Source of the DNA: Chloroflexota bacterium
GTDB lineage: Bacteria; Chloroflexota; Anaerolineae; Anaerolineales; Villigracilaceae
Direction: 5' to 3'
DNA: 64,000 nt
Assembly: GCA_013112685.1 (NCBI GenBank)
Contig: JABFGC010000002.1
Location: 1,622,902-1,686,901, forward strand
Shown here: piece by piece, positions 1 to 8,723 of the stretch
Position numbering within the stretch: the stretch's first letter is position 1
Layout of the letters: every line of letters starts with the position of its first letter
Made by a program: the position numbers and the translations under genes
Notes under the pieces: model-generated
What the model was told of the DNA's origin: nothing
The model's database searches: none
The model's input: the letters and a program-made list of their open reading frames with translations, nothing else

Positions 1-2
1 CC

Positions 3-102
3 GCCATCGCCGCCGCCATCCATGATGCCACCGGCGTGTGGATCAACGAATTCCCATTCACGCCCGGAGCGTGTGTTGAAGGCGCTGGGCAAAATCAAAT
101 AA
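3..102 (+). CDS. 3' end of xanthine dehydrogenase-type molybdopterin-binding subunit (partial, frameshifted)
   Basis: Only the last ~33 codons are present. Reading from base 3 gives an AIAAAIHDATGVWINEFPFTP tail, the typical C-terminus of the large subunit of aerobic-type molybdenum hydroxylases (xanthine/CO dehydrogenase family). One extra C at about 67-69 breaks the frame; removing it restores a PERVLKALGKIK ending with TAA at 100-102. The Mo-hydroxylase maturation genes downstream (yqeB, yqeC-mocA, mocA) support the call. Substrate cannot be told from this fragment. Confidence 0.7.
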   Translation, partial: PSPPPSMMPPACGSTNSHSRPERVLKALGKIK

Positions 103-143
103 CCTCACGCAGGGGCGCTGACAATTGCGCCCCTGCCCATAAA

Positions 144-1028
144 ATGCCATTCCCCTATCTTGACAAAACCAGACAATTGGACGAATCCGCCCGCCGGGAA
201 GCGGATGGGTCGTTCGTCGCGCTTTCAGACGGCGTCACCCACTACGAAACCGGCGGCGGCGAAAACGGGATTCCCGTGGCGCTGGTTCACGGATTCTCCG
301 TGCCGTATTTCATCTACGACCCCACGTTCGACTTTCTATGCAGGCAGGGATTTCGCGTCTTGCGTTACGACCTGTTTGGGCGCGGCTACTCGGATAGACC
401 GCCCGTCCGCTACGACGTTCATCTGTTCGTGCGGCAACTGAAAGAACTGCTGGATGCGCTGGATTTCAAGCGCGTAAATCTGGTCGGGCTTTCGATGGGC
501 GGTCCCATCACCGCTTCGTTCGTTGACAAATATCCCGACCGCGTCGCCAGACACGTTTTGATAGACCCCGCCGGGGCAAGGGTGATCAGCATTTCGCCCG
601 CGCTCACAGCGGTGCGAATGCCGCTGGTTGGCGAACTGTTCTTCGGTCTGTTCGGAAGCGCAAACCTGGTGAAGGGCATCGCCGACGATCTTTTCACGCC
701 GCAACTGGTGGAGGAATTCCAGGCAAGGTATAAAATCCAGATGCAGTATCAGGGCTTCAAGCGCGCGATCCTCTCCACGCTGCGCGCCGGCATGTTGGAT
801 TCGTTCGCCGACACATACCGGCGGGTTGGCGCGCTCAAAAAACCCACCCTGCTCTTTTGGGGCAGGCAGGATACCACCGTCCCGTTCGAGCACAGCGCGG
901 ATATGCTCAAAGCCATCCCCCACGCGGAATTTCACGTGATCGAGAACTGCGGTCACATCCCGCATTACGAAAAGCCCGACGAAGTCAACCCGGTTTTGTT
1001 GGAGTTTTTGAAACGACAACCATCATGA
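144..1028 (+). CDS. alpha/beta hydrolase
   Basis: A 294-residue alpha/beta-hydrolase-fold protein. The nucleophile elbow is GLSMGG in the LVGLSMGGPI segment (about residue 116). An acid lies in WGRQDTTVP (about 243) and the catalytic His in NCGHIPHYEKP (about 272). An oxyanion-type HGFS motif lies near residue 48. I start at the ATG at 144 because the open frame before it is the tail of the upstream Mo-hydroxylase gene in shifted frame. The stop overlaps the next gene's ATG (ATGA), so the two are translationally coupled. Substrate is unknown; esterase or C-C hydrolase are both possible. Confidence 0.85.
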   Translation: MPFPYLDKTRQLDESARREADGSFVALSDGVTHYETGGGENGIPVALVHGFSVPYFIYDPTFDFLCRQGFRVLRYDLFGRGYSDRPPVRYDVHLFVRQLKELLDALDFKRVNLVGLSMGGPITASFVDKYPDRVARHVLIDPAGARVISISPALTAVRMPLVGELFFGLFGSANLVKGIADDLFTPQLVEEFQARYKIQMQYQGFKRAILSTLRAGMLDSFADTYRRVGALKKPTLLFWGRQDTTVPFEHSADMLKAIPHAEFHVIENCGHIPHYEKPDEVNPVLLEFLKRQPS

Positions 1029-1516
1029 ACAAGAACGACATCCAACTCCTTTATCAATACAACCAGTGGGCAAATGAAAAAATCCTCGACGCCGCCTCAG
1101 ACCTGACCCCGGAGCAGTTCCTCGCCGACGCGGCTTATCCACACGGAGGGTTGCGCGGCACGCTGACGCACATTCTCTTCGCCGAGTGGCTGTGGCGCAA
1201 ACGCTGGGAAGGCGAATCGCCGACTGTTTGGATCAAACCGGAGGATTTTCCCACGTTCGAGTCGCTCCACACACGCTTGCAGGAAGAAGACCAAGCCTTG
1301 AGCGAATTTGCCGCCGGGGTGACCGACGAACAACTGAATTCGGTCATCCAATACAAAACCACGCGCGGAGACCCAAAAGAGGACACCCTCTGGCATTTGA
1401 TGGCGCACCTGGTCAACCATGGAACCCAGCACCGCGCCGAAGCCGCCGTCATGCTCACCGCGTTTGGTCGCTCCCCCGGCGATATTGACCTCATCGTTCA
1501 CTTGCGCTCCCGATAA
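1025..1516 (+). CDS. DinB-family metal-binding four-helix protein
   Basis: 163 residues with the DinB/YfiT pattern: an N-terminal YQYNQWANEKIL helix, a first metal His in LTHILFAEWLW (about residue 47), and the C-terminal pair in HLVNHGTQHRAE (about residues 130-140). Members of this superfamily often act as metal-dependent thiol transferases or hydrolases; the specific activity here is unknown. It overlaps the hydrolase stop by 4 nt (ATGA) and is followed 2 nt later by a membrane-protein gene, so the three probably form one transcript. Confidence 0.85.
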   Translation: MNKNDIQLLYQYNQWANEKILDAASDLTPEQFLADAAYPHGGLRGTLTHILFAEWLWRKRWEGESPTVWIKPEDFPTFESLHTRLQEEDQALSEFAAGVTDEQLNSVIQYKTTRGDPKEDTLWHLMAHLVNHGTQHRAEAAVMLTAFGRSPGDIDLIVHLRSR

Positions 1517-1518
1517 TC

Positions 1519-2280
1519 ATGTATAACCGTTTGAAAAACTTCATCTACCGAAACCGGCACAACCTTGCCGTCTTCGTCCTGCTTAACCTCGCCTGCCTGG
1601 TCTGCATTCTGCTGGTGCTGGCGCGCGTGGCATACACCGACTCGACCCGTCACGCCGGTCTGATCTGGAACCTGTTCCTCGCCTGGATTCCCTTCATCCT
1701 CGCCTACGTGGCGCACGCCGTTTCGTGGCGGCGCATCTGGCTGTATCTCGTCATCCCCGTCATCGCCTTCCTGTGGCTGATCTTCTTCCCGAACGCGCCC
1801 TACATGCTCACCGACCTGCAAGACCTCGCCCGCTCCGGCGGACACGGTGCGCCGCTTTGGTACGACGTCATCATCGTCGGCTGGAGTTCATGGACCGGAA
1901 TGCTCCTGGGCGTGATCTCGCTCTATCTGATGCAGGATATCGTCTCGCGCACCTTCGGGCGCTGGGTCGGCTGGGTCTTCGTGTTCGTCATTTCCGCTGC
2001 GAGCAGTTTCGGCATCTACATCGGTCGCTTCGTACGCCTGAACTCGTGGGACATCCTGCAAAACCCGGCGGAGACCGCCTTCGACATCCTCGGCATCGTC
2101 ATTGACCCAAGCATGCGTCTTGCCGCGTTCACGGTGCTTTACACCTTCTTCTTCCTGTTCGTGTTCCTCCTGCTTTATTCGTTCAGCCACATGCTCCAGG
2201 AACAGACGAGCCGCGCGCAAAGCACGCCGGAGCAGCTCGCCAGCACCCAGCCTACAACCACCAATAACGGGAAGGGGTAG
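1519..2280 (+). CDS. DUF1361 family membrane protein
   Basis: 253 residues with about seven hydrophobic helices. The family signature is visible: FFPNAPYMLTDLQDL around residue 93 and GIYIGRFVRLNSWDIL around residue 168. Function of DUF1361 is not known; the conserved polar PNAPY and RFxRxNSWD motifs imply an enzymatic or transport role in the inner membrane. The last ~30 residues are polar and low in complexity. It is the last gene of the hydrolase-dinB transcript and is followed by a palindrome at 2317-2345. Confidence 0.8.
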   Translation: MYNRLKNFIYRNRHNLAVFVLLNLACLVCILLVLARVAYTDSTRHAGLIWNLFLAWIPFILAYVAHAVSWRRIWLYLVIPVIAFLWLIFFPNAPYMLTDLQDLARSGGHGAPLWYDVIIVGWSSWTGMLLGVISLYLMQDIVSRTFGRWVGWVFVFVISAASSFGIYIGRFVRLNSWDILQNPAETAFDILGIVIDPSMRLAAFTVLYTFFFLFVFLLLYSFSHMLQEQTSRAQSTPEQLASTQPTTTNNGKG

Positions 2281-2316
2281 AAATTGAGACAGTGGATCAG
2301 TTGAAGCGATGCGTTG

Positions 2317-2345
2317 AGTAGAGCGAGATACGATCTCGCTCTACT
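2317..2345. terminator. palindrome, possible terminator after DUF1361 gene
   Basis: 12-bp arms (agtagagcgaga / tctcgctctact) around a 5-nt loop. There is no clear U-run, so termination strength is uncertain. Confidence 0.45.
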
Positions 2346-2383
2346 TCCATCAAAAGTGATTACAATTGACCGCAGGAAATTTC

Positions 2384-3191
2384 ATGAATCCTCTCATTCT
2401 CATTCGCGGCGGCGGCGACCTCGCCAGCGGGGTCGCGCTCCGGCTGCACCGCGTCGGCTTTCCGGTGGTCATCCTCGAACTGGACAAGCCGCTTGCCGTG
2501 CGCCGTACCGTCTGCTTTTCGGAGGCGGTCTACGAAGGCGCGCAAACCGTCGAGGGTGTAACCGCTCGCCCTGGTCTCGGCAGACCAACTCCAGGTCACG
2601 TTGGAGGCGGGCGAAATTCCCGTGCTGATTGACCCGCAGGCAAACATCCTCCGCAACCAGTTTTTGACCAGCCCGCATTTCACGTTCATCGTGGATGGGA
2701 GACTCTTGAAGACTGAACCCGAGCCCCTGCCTCTGGAGGTTCCGCTCCACATCGGACTTGGACCCGGATTCACCGCCGGAGAGAATTGCCACGCTGTGAT
2801 CGAAACCCGCCGCAGTCATACCCTCGGCAGGGTCTACTGGCAGGGAGCGACCCAACCCGACAGCCGCGAACCCGAAGGCGATCCGCGCCGCGTGTTGAGG
2901 GCGCCTGCGCCGGGGTTTGTGGAGCCGTTCAAGGATATCGGCGATTCATGCAGGGAGGGAGAACGGATCGCAAAGGTCGGTGATGCCGCAATCCTCAGCC
3001 CGTTCGACGGCGTCCTGCGCGGGTTGATCCATCCGCGCGTGGAAGTGACCGAAGGGATGAAGATCGGCGACGTGGACCCCCGCAATGACCCAAGCCTGTG
3101 CCGCCTGATCTCGGATAAATCGCTGGCGGTGGCGGGCGGCGTGCTCGAAGCGGTATTCGTCAAACTGCGCGAGGACAATCGCTACACATAA
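2384..3191 (+). CDS. yqeB: YqeB-like selenium-dependent Mo-hydroxylase maturation protein (frameshifted)
   Basis: About 268 residues after correction. It starts at the ATG at 2384 behind aggaaa and opens with MNPLILIRGGGDLASGVALR, the nucleotide-binding GGGDLA start of the EF2563/YqeB family. The frame is lost at about 2571-2574, where CGCCCTGG should read CGCCTGG. The rest continues from LVSADQLQVTLEAG through the FTAGENCHAVIETRR segment (GxNCxxVxET motif) to LREDNRYT. YqeB acts in maturation of molybdenum hydroxylases whose cofactor may carry labile selenium. It fits the Mo-hydroxylase tail at base 3 and the yqeC/mocA genes 2.5 kb downstream. Confidence 0.8.
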
Positions 3192-3230
3192 CCTTTTCGG
3201 ACAGAACCCATCCAATTCCTGCGCCGCTTA

Positions 3231-3323
3231 TTAGACTTCTTGCAAAAGTCACATTTTTACCTTGCTCAAGGCGGCGTCCTGCCGCCGAGGACTGCGGCGG
3301 GAGCACTTATGCAAGAGGTCTAT
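3231..3323. repeat. MITE-like element with imperfect terminal inverted repeats
   Basis: The left end 3231-3249 (ttagacttcttgcaaaagt) matches the reverse complement of 3305-3323 at most positions. The interior holds a small GC hairpin (ggcggcgtcctgccgcc). It has no coding capacity. A transposase relative is not in the window, so mobility is inferred from shape only. Confidence 0.5.
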
Positions 3324-3351
3324 TGAAGTTCACGCTGCGCCGTGCCATAAT
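3323..3351 (+). promoter_or_regulatory. sigma70-type promoter of the 3387 gene
   Basis: TTGAAG (3323-3328), 17-nt spacer, CATAAT (3346-3351). The -35 box touches the right end of the MITE-like element. Confidence 0.55.
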
Positions 3352-3386
3352 GAAAATGTGCAACGATGGAGCAGAAAGGAGACGCC

Positions 3387-4190
3387 ATGAGTTGCGATTA
3401 TCAACGAAACCGCATTTGGTGCAGGTTCAGGGAGTGGTACCGGGAAGAGGTGCCGGAAAGAATCCGGGACAAGTTCGAGAGCGAGATCGAGGATTTTGTC
3501 GTGGATTGGGTGAAGGACCAGTTGGAGGGAGAAGGCAGACGTGCCGTGAAAGAGTATCAAACGACGAAGAGATCGGGGGGCGGTGGGGCGGGCGGAAAGG
3601 AACGTAAAAAGAAGACCGGCGGCGGAAAGTCAAAGGAAAAGAAAAAGGTTGGGGCGGTCAAACTTGGCGCGGTCAAGCCGGTGGATGTTCGGAAGCAAGT
3701 CATCGCCGACCCGCCTTTTGAAAAAGTCTACCGCATGACCAAGGACATCGTCGTACCGGGTCACATCCAATGGCAGGACGACCAGCGCGAAGCGATGGCG
3801 GGCAAGATGCGGCGCGTGATGCGCTGGATGCGCGTGCACGGCGACGTGCCCGACGCCGACCCCATTCACGGAAAGCACAACCTGCCGCGCATTTCCTCGG
3901 TGGCGGCATACGCCGCCGTCCACGACTGGCTGGCGAAGCAGGGCGTGCAGATGACCTCGCGCTTCGATACGGTTTACGAAGCAATGTGGAAGGACGAGAA
4001 CCTGACCGAAGAGCAAATCCACAACCTGGGGCACGACCTCGAAAGGCTTGAAATCGAGATGAGCCGCAAGAAAGATGCCAACCCTGAACAGGTGGAGGAA
4101 ATTTTGAGCCGCATTTACGAGATTTCCCCCGAGCTCTACGGCAGAATCCTCAAGAAATTTCCGCGTCTTTTAGCGCGCGCCATTCCATAG
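3387..4190 (+). CDS. hypothetical protein with Lys/Gly-rich linker
   Basis: 267 residues, not recognised. The start at 3387 is chosen because aaaggaga lies 4-5 nt upstream; an in-frame upstream ATG at 3366 lacks this. Three parts can be seen: an acidic/basic helical N-terminus (residues 1-55), a very basic Gly/Lys-rich linker (about 60-95, GGGGAGGKERKKKTGGG), and a helical C-terminal region (110-267) with an RISSVAAYAAVHDWLAKQG segment. No signal peptide or membrane segment. The basic linker could bind nucleic acid, but that is inference. Confidence 0.6.
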   Translation: MSCDYQRNRIWCRFREWYREEVPERIRDKFESEIEDFVVDWVKDQLEGEGRRAVKEYQTTKRSGGGGAGGKERKKKTGGGKSKEKKKVGAVKLGAVKPVDVRKQVIADPPFEKVYRMTKDIVVPGHIQWQDDQREAMAGKMRRVMRWMRVHGDVPDADPIHGKHNLPRISSVAAYAAVHDWLAKQGVQMTSRFDTVYEAMWKDENLTEEQIHNLGHDLERLEIEMSRKKDANPEQVEEILSRIYEISPELYGRILKKFPRLLARAIP

Positions 4191-4197
4191 CGTTCAA

Positions 4198-5096
4198 CTA
4201 TCGGCGCGCCTTCAACATTTCGCGGTCGAAGATCGAGGGGTTGGTGTACATGCCCGCGCGCAATTGCTCGCGGGCTGTTTCGATATCCGTCAGCACTTCC
4301 TGGACATCCTCGTATTCCGAGTCGCACAACAGGACGCCCAGATTCACGCGCAGGTCCACGCCGGCGTCGTTCAAGTCGAGGAAGCGCTTCATGCTGTCCC
4401 GCACGCGCCCGGCGATGCGCAGGGGGGCTTCGGGGCTGGGGATTTCCTCTATCAGTGTGAGGAAAACTCCGTCGTCCGGCGACCAAGCCATCGTGTCCGT
4501 GGGGCGAAGCGTGAGGCGGAATTGGTCCGCCAGTTTGCGCATGAAGTTGTTCAGTTCGGCGGGCGAGAGTTGATGTTTGAGTTCTGCAAACTGGGGCACT
4601 TCCGCAAACAGCACCCCAAAGCGGCGGAAGGAACTTTGTTTGATGCGTTCGAGGGAGAAGGCAAGCCGTACGGTAAAGAAGGAGAAGGTGTACAAACCCG
4701 TCACCTTGTCGTGCGCGGGTTCGTTAAGCGCGCCCTGTGTGGCTTGCAAACGCTGGACGAGGCTGCTCAGTTGGTTGATGTCCACCGGCTTGAGCAGGAG
4801 CAGGTCGGCTCCACGGGCAGGCTGTCTGCGATGGGGGCATAGGCGGTGATGACCACCACCGGGATGCGCTTCAGCCGTTCATCGTCCCGCATGTTTTTGA
4901 GGATTTGCACGCCGGAAAGCCTCGGCAGCTGCAAATCCAGGAGGACGATGTTGGGCGTCAGGATTCCAAGACGGTCCATCGCGTCCCTGCCGTCGAGCAC
5001 GATCTCGGTCTGATAGCCCGCAATATCGAGCACGTGCCGGAACAAGGCGACGATGTCGCGGTCGTCTTCAACGATCAAAGCGATGGGTTTATCCAT
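4198..5096 (-). CDS. response regulator with degenerate GGDEF-like output domain (frameshifted)
   Basis: The N-terminal REC domain (residues 1-120) has the acidic pair in LIVEDDRDI, the phospho-acceptor Asp in NIVLLDLQLP, and, after correction, the conserved Lys in LLLLKPVDI. One base is missing at about 4806 (GTGGAGCC should be GTGGAGGCC), which splits it into two open frames. The C-terminal ~170 residues (DKVTGLYTFSFFTVRL onward) have a diguanylate-cyclase-like layout. Where GGDEF should be, the sequence reads PDDGVFLTLI, so cyclase activity is unlikely. It is convergent with the 3387 gene. No partner kinase is present. Confidence 0.75.
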
Positions 5097-5193
5097 GCAA
5101 AACGCCCTTCCATCCTGTCGCAGCCATAAGTGCCTCTATTATACGTCCATCGAGACAAATACAAGGATGTGATTTCATTGCAGCATGCCCGGA

Positions 5194-5216
5194 GTCCTGA
5201 AGTTCTACTTCAGGAC
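5194..5216. repeat. hairpin in the 5097-5360 intergenic region
   Basis: 9-bp arms gtcctgaag / cttcaggac with a 5-nt loop. A second, weaker inverted pair (gaaag/ctttc) follows at about 5232. The remaining ~260 bp between the divergent genes hold no ORF or RNA that I recognise. Confidence 0.4.
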
Positions 5217-5360
5217 CGGCTTTCTCCCTGGTGAAAGTAGAACTTTCGGAATCCCTCCCTGCAATCGGGGCTGCGCAGGAAGACGTTGATTGACTTTTTC
5301 GTGACAAGCCGTACAATGAAACTGCAATACAAAGGCATCCAGCGTACGGAAGGAGTCATC

Positions 5361-5735
5361 ATGTGTCTTGTAGTCGGATCGTACGTTCTCATTTCCCTTG
5401 TCCTGGGGCTGCCGGAGATCGGTCTGTTCATTCAACCGTTTCTAAATATTGGATTGGGCTATTTCGTCGCCCGCCAGCGCAATTGCGATTACCGCTGGGC
5501 GGACGTGATGCAGATCATCATGGCGACAGGCACTGTGCTGGTCATTTCGGTCATGCTTTCGCTGGCAATGCCGTACACACTGGGAGCACTGCTTGGGCTG
5601 ATCAATGCCTTAATCAGCGTGGTCTACATTCCCATCAAGATTTTCGGCATCTTCCCCAAAGGCGGCCGCGCCGAGAACCCTAGTTTCATCGAAGACATCA
5701 AGAACATCATTGACGAACGCAACAAGACCTTGTAA
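5361..5735 (+). CDS. small membrane protein, unknown function
   Basis: 124 residues. The start at 5361 is preferred because of a strong aaggag 7 nt upstream (5349-5354); earlier in-frame ATGs lack one. Three hydrophobic segments are visible (about 2-20, 24-36 and 48-90), the last containing TGTVLVISVMLSLAMPYTLG. The C-terminal tail is soluble and charged (FIEDIKNIIDERNKTL). I do not recognise a family. Confidence 0.65.
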   Translation: MCLVVGSYVLISLVLGLPEIGLFIQPFLNIGLGYFVARQRNCDYRWADVMQIIMATGTVLVISVMLSLAMPYTLGALLGLINALISVVYIPIKIFGIFPKGGRAENPSFIEDIKNIIDERNKTL

Positions 5736-5762
5736 GCGCCCATTCTGTTTTACAATTCGGGC

Positions 5763-7088
5763 ATGAACCTTGCGCATGCCCTGCGGCTGGATTCTCCAAG
5801 TCCCTTACCCATTCCCATCTGCTTTGCCGGGGCAGGCGGGAAGACCACCGCCCTCTTCCAACTCGCGCGGCAGCTCAACACGCAGGTTCTCGTTACAGCA
5901 ACAACCCATCTTGGCGTTTGGCAGGTCCCGCTGGCAGACCGTCATATCATCGCAAGCGACCCGCGCGAGATTCAACTGCCCGCAGAAGGCATTACGCTGG
6001 TCACGGGGGAGGTCGAAAACGAACGCACAAAACCGGTATCTGAAACCGTTCTCAACTGGCTACACGAAAAAGCGGTAAAACAAGCGATTCCCCTCCTGAT
6101 TGAAGCCGATGGCTCGCGCCAGAAACCGCTCAAGGCGCCCGCCGAACACGAGCCGCCCATCCCGCCTTTCAGCGAGGTCGTCATCCTCGTCGCCGGGCTG
6201 GGCGCAATCGGCAAACCGCTCACCGATGATCACGTCCATCGCGCCGAACTTTTTTCGCGCATCAGCGGGCTGGCGCATGGCGGCATCATCACGCTGCAAG
6301 CCGTCACGGGCGCGCTCACTCATCCGATGGGAGGTCTCAAAAACATTCCGCAAGGCGCAAGACGCATCGCGCTGCTCAATCAAGCCGACACACCGGAATT
6401 GAAATCCATTGGCGGCGAGATGGCACGCGGCTTGCTCAAGCATTTTGAATCGGTCATCGTCGGCTCGCTGGAGCAGGAAACGTTCAACACACTGGAACGC
6501 ACAGCGGGCATCATCCTTGCGGCAGGAAAATCCACCCGCTTTGGATCGCCCAAGCAATTATTGGATTGGAAGGGCAAACCGTTCGTGCGGCGCGTCGCCG
6601 AAACCGCGCTTCACTCTGGACTTGAACCTGTGGTGGCGGTCACGGGCTTTCACCACGCCGACGTCGAATCCTGCTTAAGAGACCTGCCGGTGAGCGTCGT
6701 CCACAACCCGGAATACGAGCAGGGACAAAGCACCTCGGTCCGGGCGGGCATTCAGTCATTGACCCCAAATATCGGCGCGGCAGTTTTTCTCCTGGCAGAC
6801 CAGCCGCAAATTCCCGTCGAAGTCATCCGCGCTTTGGTTGAAACACACTCAAACAGCCTCTCGCCCATCCTTGCGCCGCTCGTCCTCGAAGAACGCCGCG
6901 CCAACCCGGTATTGTTCGATAAAGTTACCTTCCCCGACCTCCTGCAACTGACAGGCGACACCGGCGGACGCGCCGTGTTCGACAAGCATCGCGTGGAATA
7001 CCTGCCCTGGCACGACGACATCCTGCTCTTCGACGTGGACAAACCCGAAGATTACGAACGGTTGAAGAGTCTGGCGAGTAGAGAGTAG
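5763..7088 (+). CDS. YqeC-MocA fusion: Mo-hydroxylase accessory ATPase plus molybdopterin nucleotidyltransferase
   Basis: 441 residues, two domains. Residues ~1-235 match the selenium-dependent hydroxylase accessory protein YqeC: P-loop FAGAGGKTTALF near residue 22, LIEADGSRQKPLKAP near 117, and VAGLGAIGKPL near 144. Residues ~243-441 form a MobA/MocA-like NTP transferase: ILAAGKSTRFGSPKQLLDW with the Gly-rich loop and basic residues, then LADQPQIPVEVI with the metal-binding Asp. YqeC and MocA are usually separate proteins. MocA-type enzymes make the cytidine dinucleotide form of the molybdenum cofactor for xanthine-dehydrogenase-type enzymes. A second MocA-like gene follows directly. Confidence 0.85.
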   Translation: MNLAHALRLDSPSPLPIPICFAGAGGKTTALFQLARQLNTQVLVTATTHLGVWQVPLADRHIIASDPREIQLPAEGITLVTGEVENERTKPVSETVLNWLHEKAVKQAIPLLIEADGSRQKPLKAPAEHEPPIPPFSEVVILVAGLGAIGKPLTDDHVHRAELFSRISGLAHGGIITLQAVTGALTHPMGGLKNIPQGARRIALLNQADTPELKSIGGEMARGLLKHFESVIVGSLEQETFNTLERTAGIILAAGKSTRFGSPKQLLDWKGKPFVRRVAETALHSGLEPVVAVTGFHHADVESCLRDLPVSVVHNPEYEQGQSTSVRAGIQSLTPNIGAAVFLLADQPQIPVEVIRALVETHSNSLSPILAPLVLEERRANPVLFDKVTFPDLLQLTGDTGGRAVFDKHRVEYLPWHDDILLFDVDKPEDYERLKSLASRE

Positions 7089-7119
7089 AAGAGCAGTGAA
7101 TAGAGATTGGTCGTTGACG

Positions 7120-7739
7120 ATGAAGGTTTCAGCCATTGTATTAGCCGCCGGGAGGTCCGTCCGCATGGGTCAACCCAAGATGCTGATGCCCTGGGGCGAA
7201 ACGACCGTGCTTGGCAAAGTCATCCAAACCGTCCAGGCGGCGGGAATCGAAGACATCATTCTGGTAACAAATTCTGAAATTGCGCAACAAATTGCGAATT
7301 ACAAATTACAAGTTATCCTCAACGACAGTGGCGAGATGCTTTCATCGATTCAGGCAGGGCTGCAGGCGTTACTGCCCCCTCCGTCCCTTCGGGACGCCTC
7401 TGGGGAAGATGGGAGGAGGCGTCGGCGGAGGCGGCGCTCATTTGTCTCGGCGACCAGCCCCAGGTCCAGGAAGGAAGCGTGCGGCTCGTCTGCGAAGCGT
7501 TTCAGAGGAAAAAATCCAGGCTCAGGCTGGTCGTGCCGAGTTATCACATGCGGCGCGGACATCCCTGGCTGGCGGCGCGGGAACTTTGGGATGAAATCCT
7601 GCACATGCGCGAGCCTGCAACCATGCGCGATTTTTTGAACAGGCACAACGACGAAATCCTCTACGTGGAAAGCGGCACGCCGACCGTCCTGCAAGACCTG
7701 GATACGCCGGACGATTACCTGAAACACAAGCCGCGATAG
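7120..7739 (+). CDS. mocA: MocA-like molybdenum cofactor nucleotidyltransferase (frameshifted)
   Basis: Starts MKVSAIVLAAGRSVRMGQPK at 7120, the NTP-binding signature of MobA/MocA. The catalytic Asp lies in ICLGDQPQV, in a second frame. One G is missing at about 7411-7414 (GATGGGAGG should be GATGGGGAGG); with it, the two halves join through a hydrophilic stretch, SLRDASGEDGEEASAEAA, which is absent from most relatives and contains a small inverted repeat (gtccc/gggac). About 206 residues after correction, ending PDDYLKHKPR. Paralogous to the C-terminal half of the preceding fusion; the two may differ in nucleotide or target enzyme. Confidence 0.78.
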
Positions 7740-7796
7740 ATTGACAACCAGCCATACAAACGATACACTCCCGCCATCCTGTTTTTGGAGCAGACC

Positions 7797-8717
7797 GTGA
7801 AATATTACGTGATCGTGAATCCCATATCCGGGCGGGGACTTGGCGAAAAGTCCATTCCACAAATCGAAACTTACTTGAAGGAGCGCGGGGCGGATTTTAC
7901 GCTCGTGCGCACCGAGCGCGTGTGGCACGCCGCCGAACTCGCCGAGACCGCCGCCCGCGAAGGTTATGATGTGATCGTGTGCGCCAGCGGCGATGGAACC
8001 GCAAACGAAGCCATCAACGGCATCATGCGCGCGAAAAAGGCGGGGTACAACAGCGCGGCGTTTACCGTGCTTGGCATCGGCACCGGCAACGACTTCGCCG
8101 GGGGCACGGGCATCCCCACCAACCTGGAAGACGGACTTAAAACGCTGCTCGAAAACAAGCGCAAAAGGATCGACATCGGCTTTGTGAAAGGCGGCGATTA
8201 CCCGGAGGGACGCTACTTTGGCAACGGCATCGGCGTCGGGTTCGATGCGGCGGTGGGCAACGAAGCCATCAAGGTGCGCTGGACGCGCGGCTTGCCCGCC
8301 TATCTCATCGGCGTCATCAAGACGGTCTTCCTTTATTACAACCCGGCGCAGATGGAAATCGTCCTCGACGACAAGGAAACCATCCGGCAGACTTCGCTGA
8401 TGATCTCGGTGATGAACGGCAGGCGCATGGGCGGCGGGTTTCAAATGGCGCCCAACTCCCAGCCCGACGACGGTCACTTCGACCTGTGCATCGCGGAGAC
8501 CGCCGGCAAGGGGCGCATCCTGCAGATGATCCCGTACTTCATCAAGGGCACGCAGGCATCCCTGCCGGAGATTCAAATGAAGCGCGCGAAGAAGGTTTCG
8601 ATCCAATCGCTGGATTTGACCTTCCCCGCCCACGCCGATGGCGAGTTCATCTGCCTCAACGGCTCCCACCTGACCCTGGAACTGCTCCCGTTAGAATTGG
8701 AAATCATCGCCGCCTGA
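7797..8717 (+). CDS. diacylglycerol/lipid kinase family protein
   Basis: 306 residues. The GTG start at 7797 is chosen over an upstream TTG because ggag lies 6 nt before it. The DAGK catalytic fold is clear: IVNPISGRGLGEK at residue 5, ASGDGTANEAING (the GGDGT motif with Ala for the first Gly) near 63, and LGIGTGNDFA near 94. A C-terminal half with HADGEFI is typical of DgkB/YegS enzymes. It phosphorylates a membrane lipid such as diacylglycerol using ATP. The next gene (plsC) begins 6 nt after its stop, which suggests a phospholipid operon. Confidence 0.88.
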   Translation: MKYYVIVNPISGRGLGEKSIPQIETYLKERGADFTLVRTERVWHAAELAETAAREGYDVIVCASGDGTANEAINGIMRAKKAGYNSAAFTVLGIGTGNDFAGGTGIPTNLEDGLKTLLENKRKRIDIGFVKGGDYPEGRYFGNGIGVGFDAAVGNEAIKVRWTRGLPAYLIGVIKTVFLYYNPAQMEIVLDDKETIRQTSLMISVMNGRRMGGGFQMAPNSQPDDGHFDLCIAETAGKGRILQMIPYFIKGTQASLPEIQMKRAKKVSIQSLDLTFPAHADGEFICLNGSHLTLELLPLELEIIAA

Positions 8718-8723
8718 GCCTCT

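Noticed and set aside
36..143. An upstream start for the alpha/beta hydrolase at base 36
   Set aside because: This stretch is the out-of-frame tail of the preceding Mo-hydroxylase gene; the ATG at 144 fits the family start.
7350..8669. A 439-codon minus-strand frame over mocA and the lipid kinase
   Set aside because: Antisense shadow; both plus-strand genes have clear motifs and RBSs.
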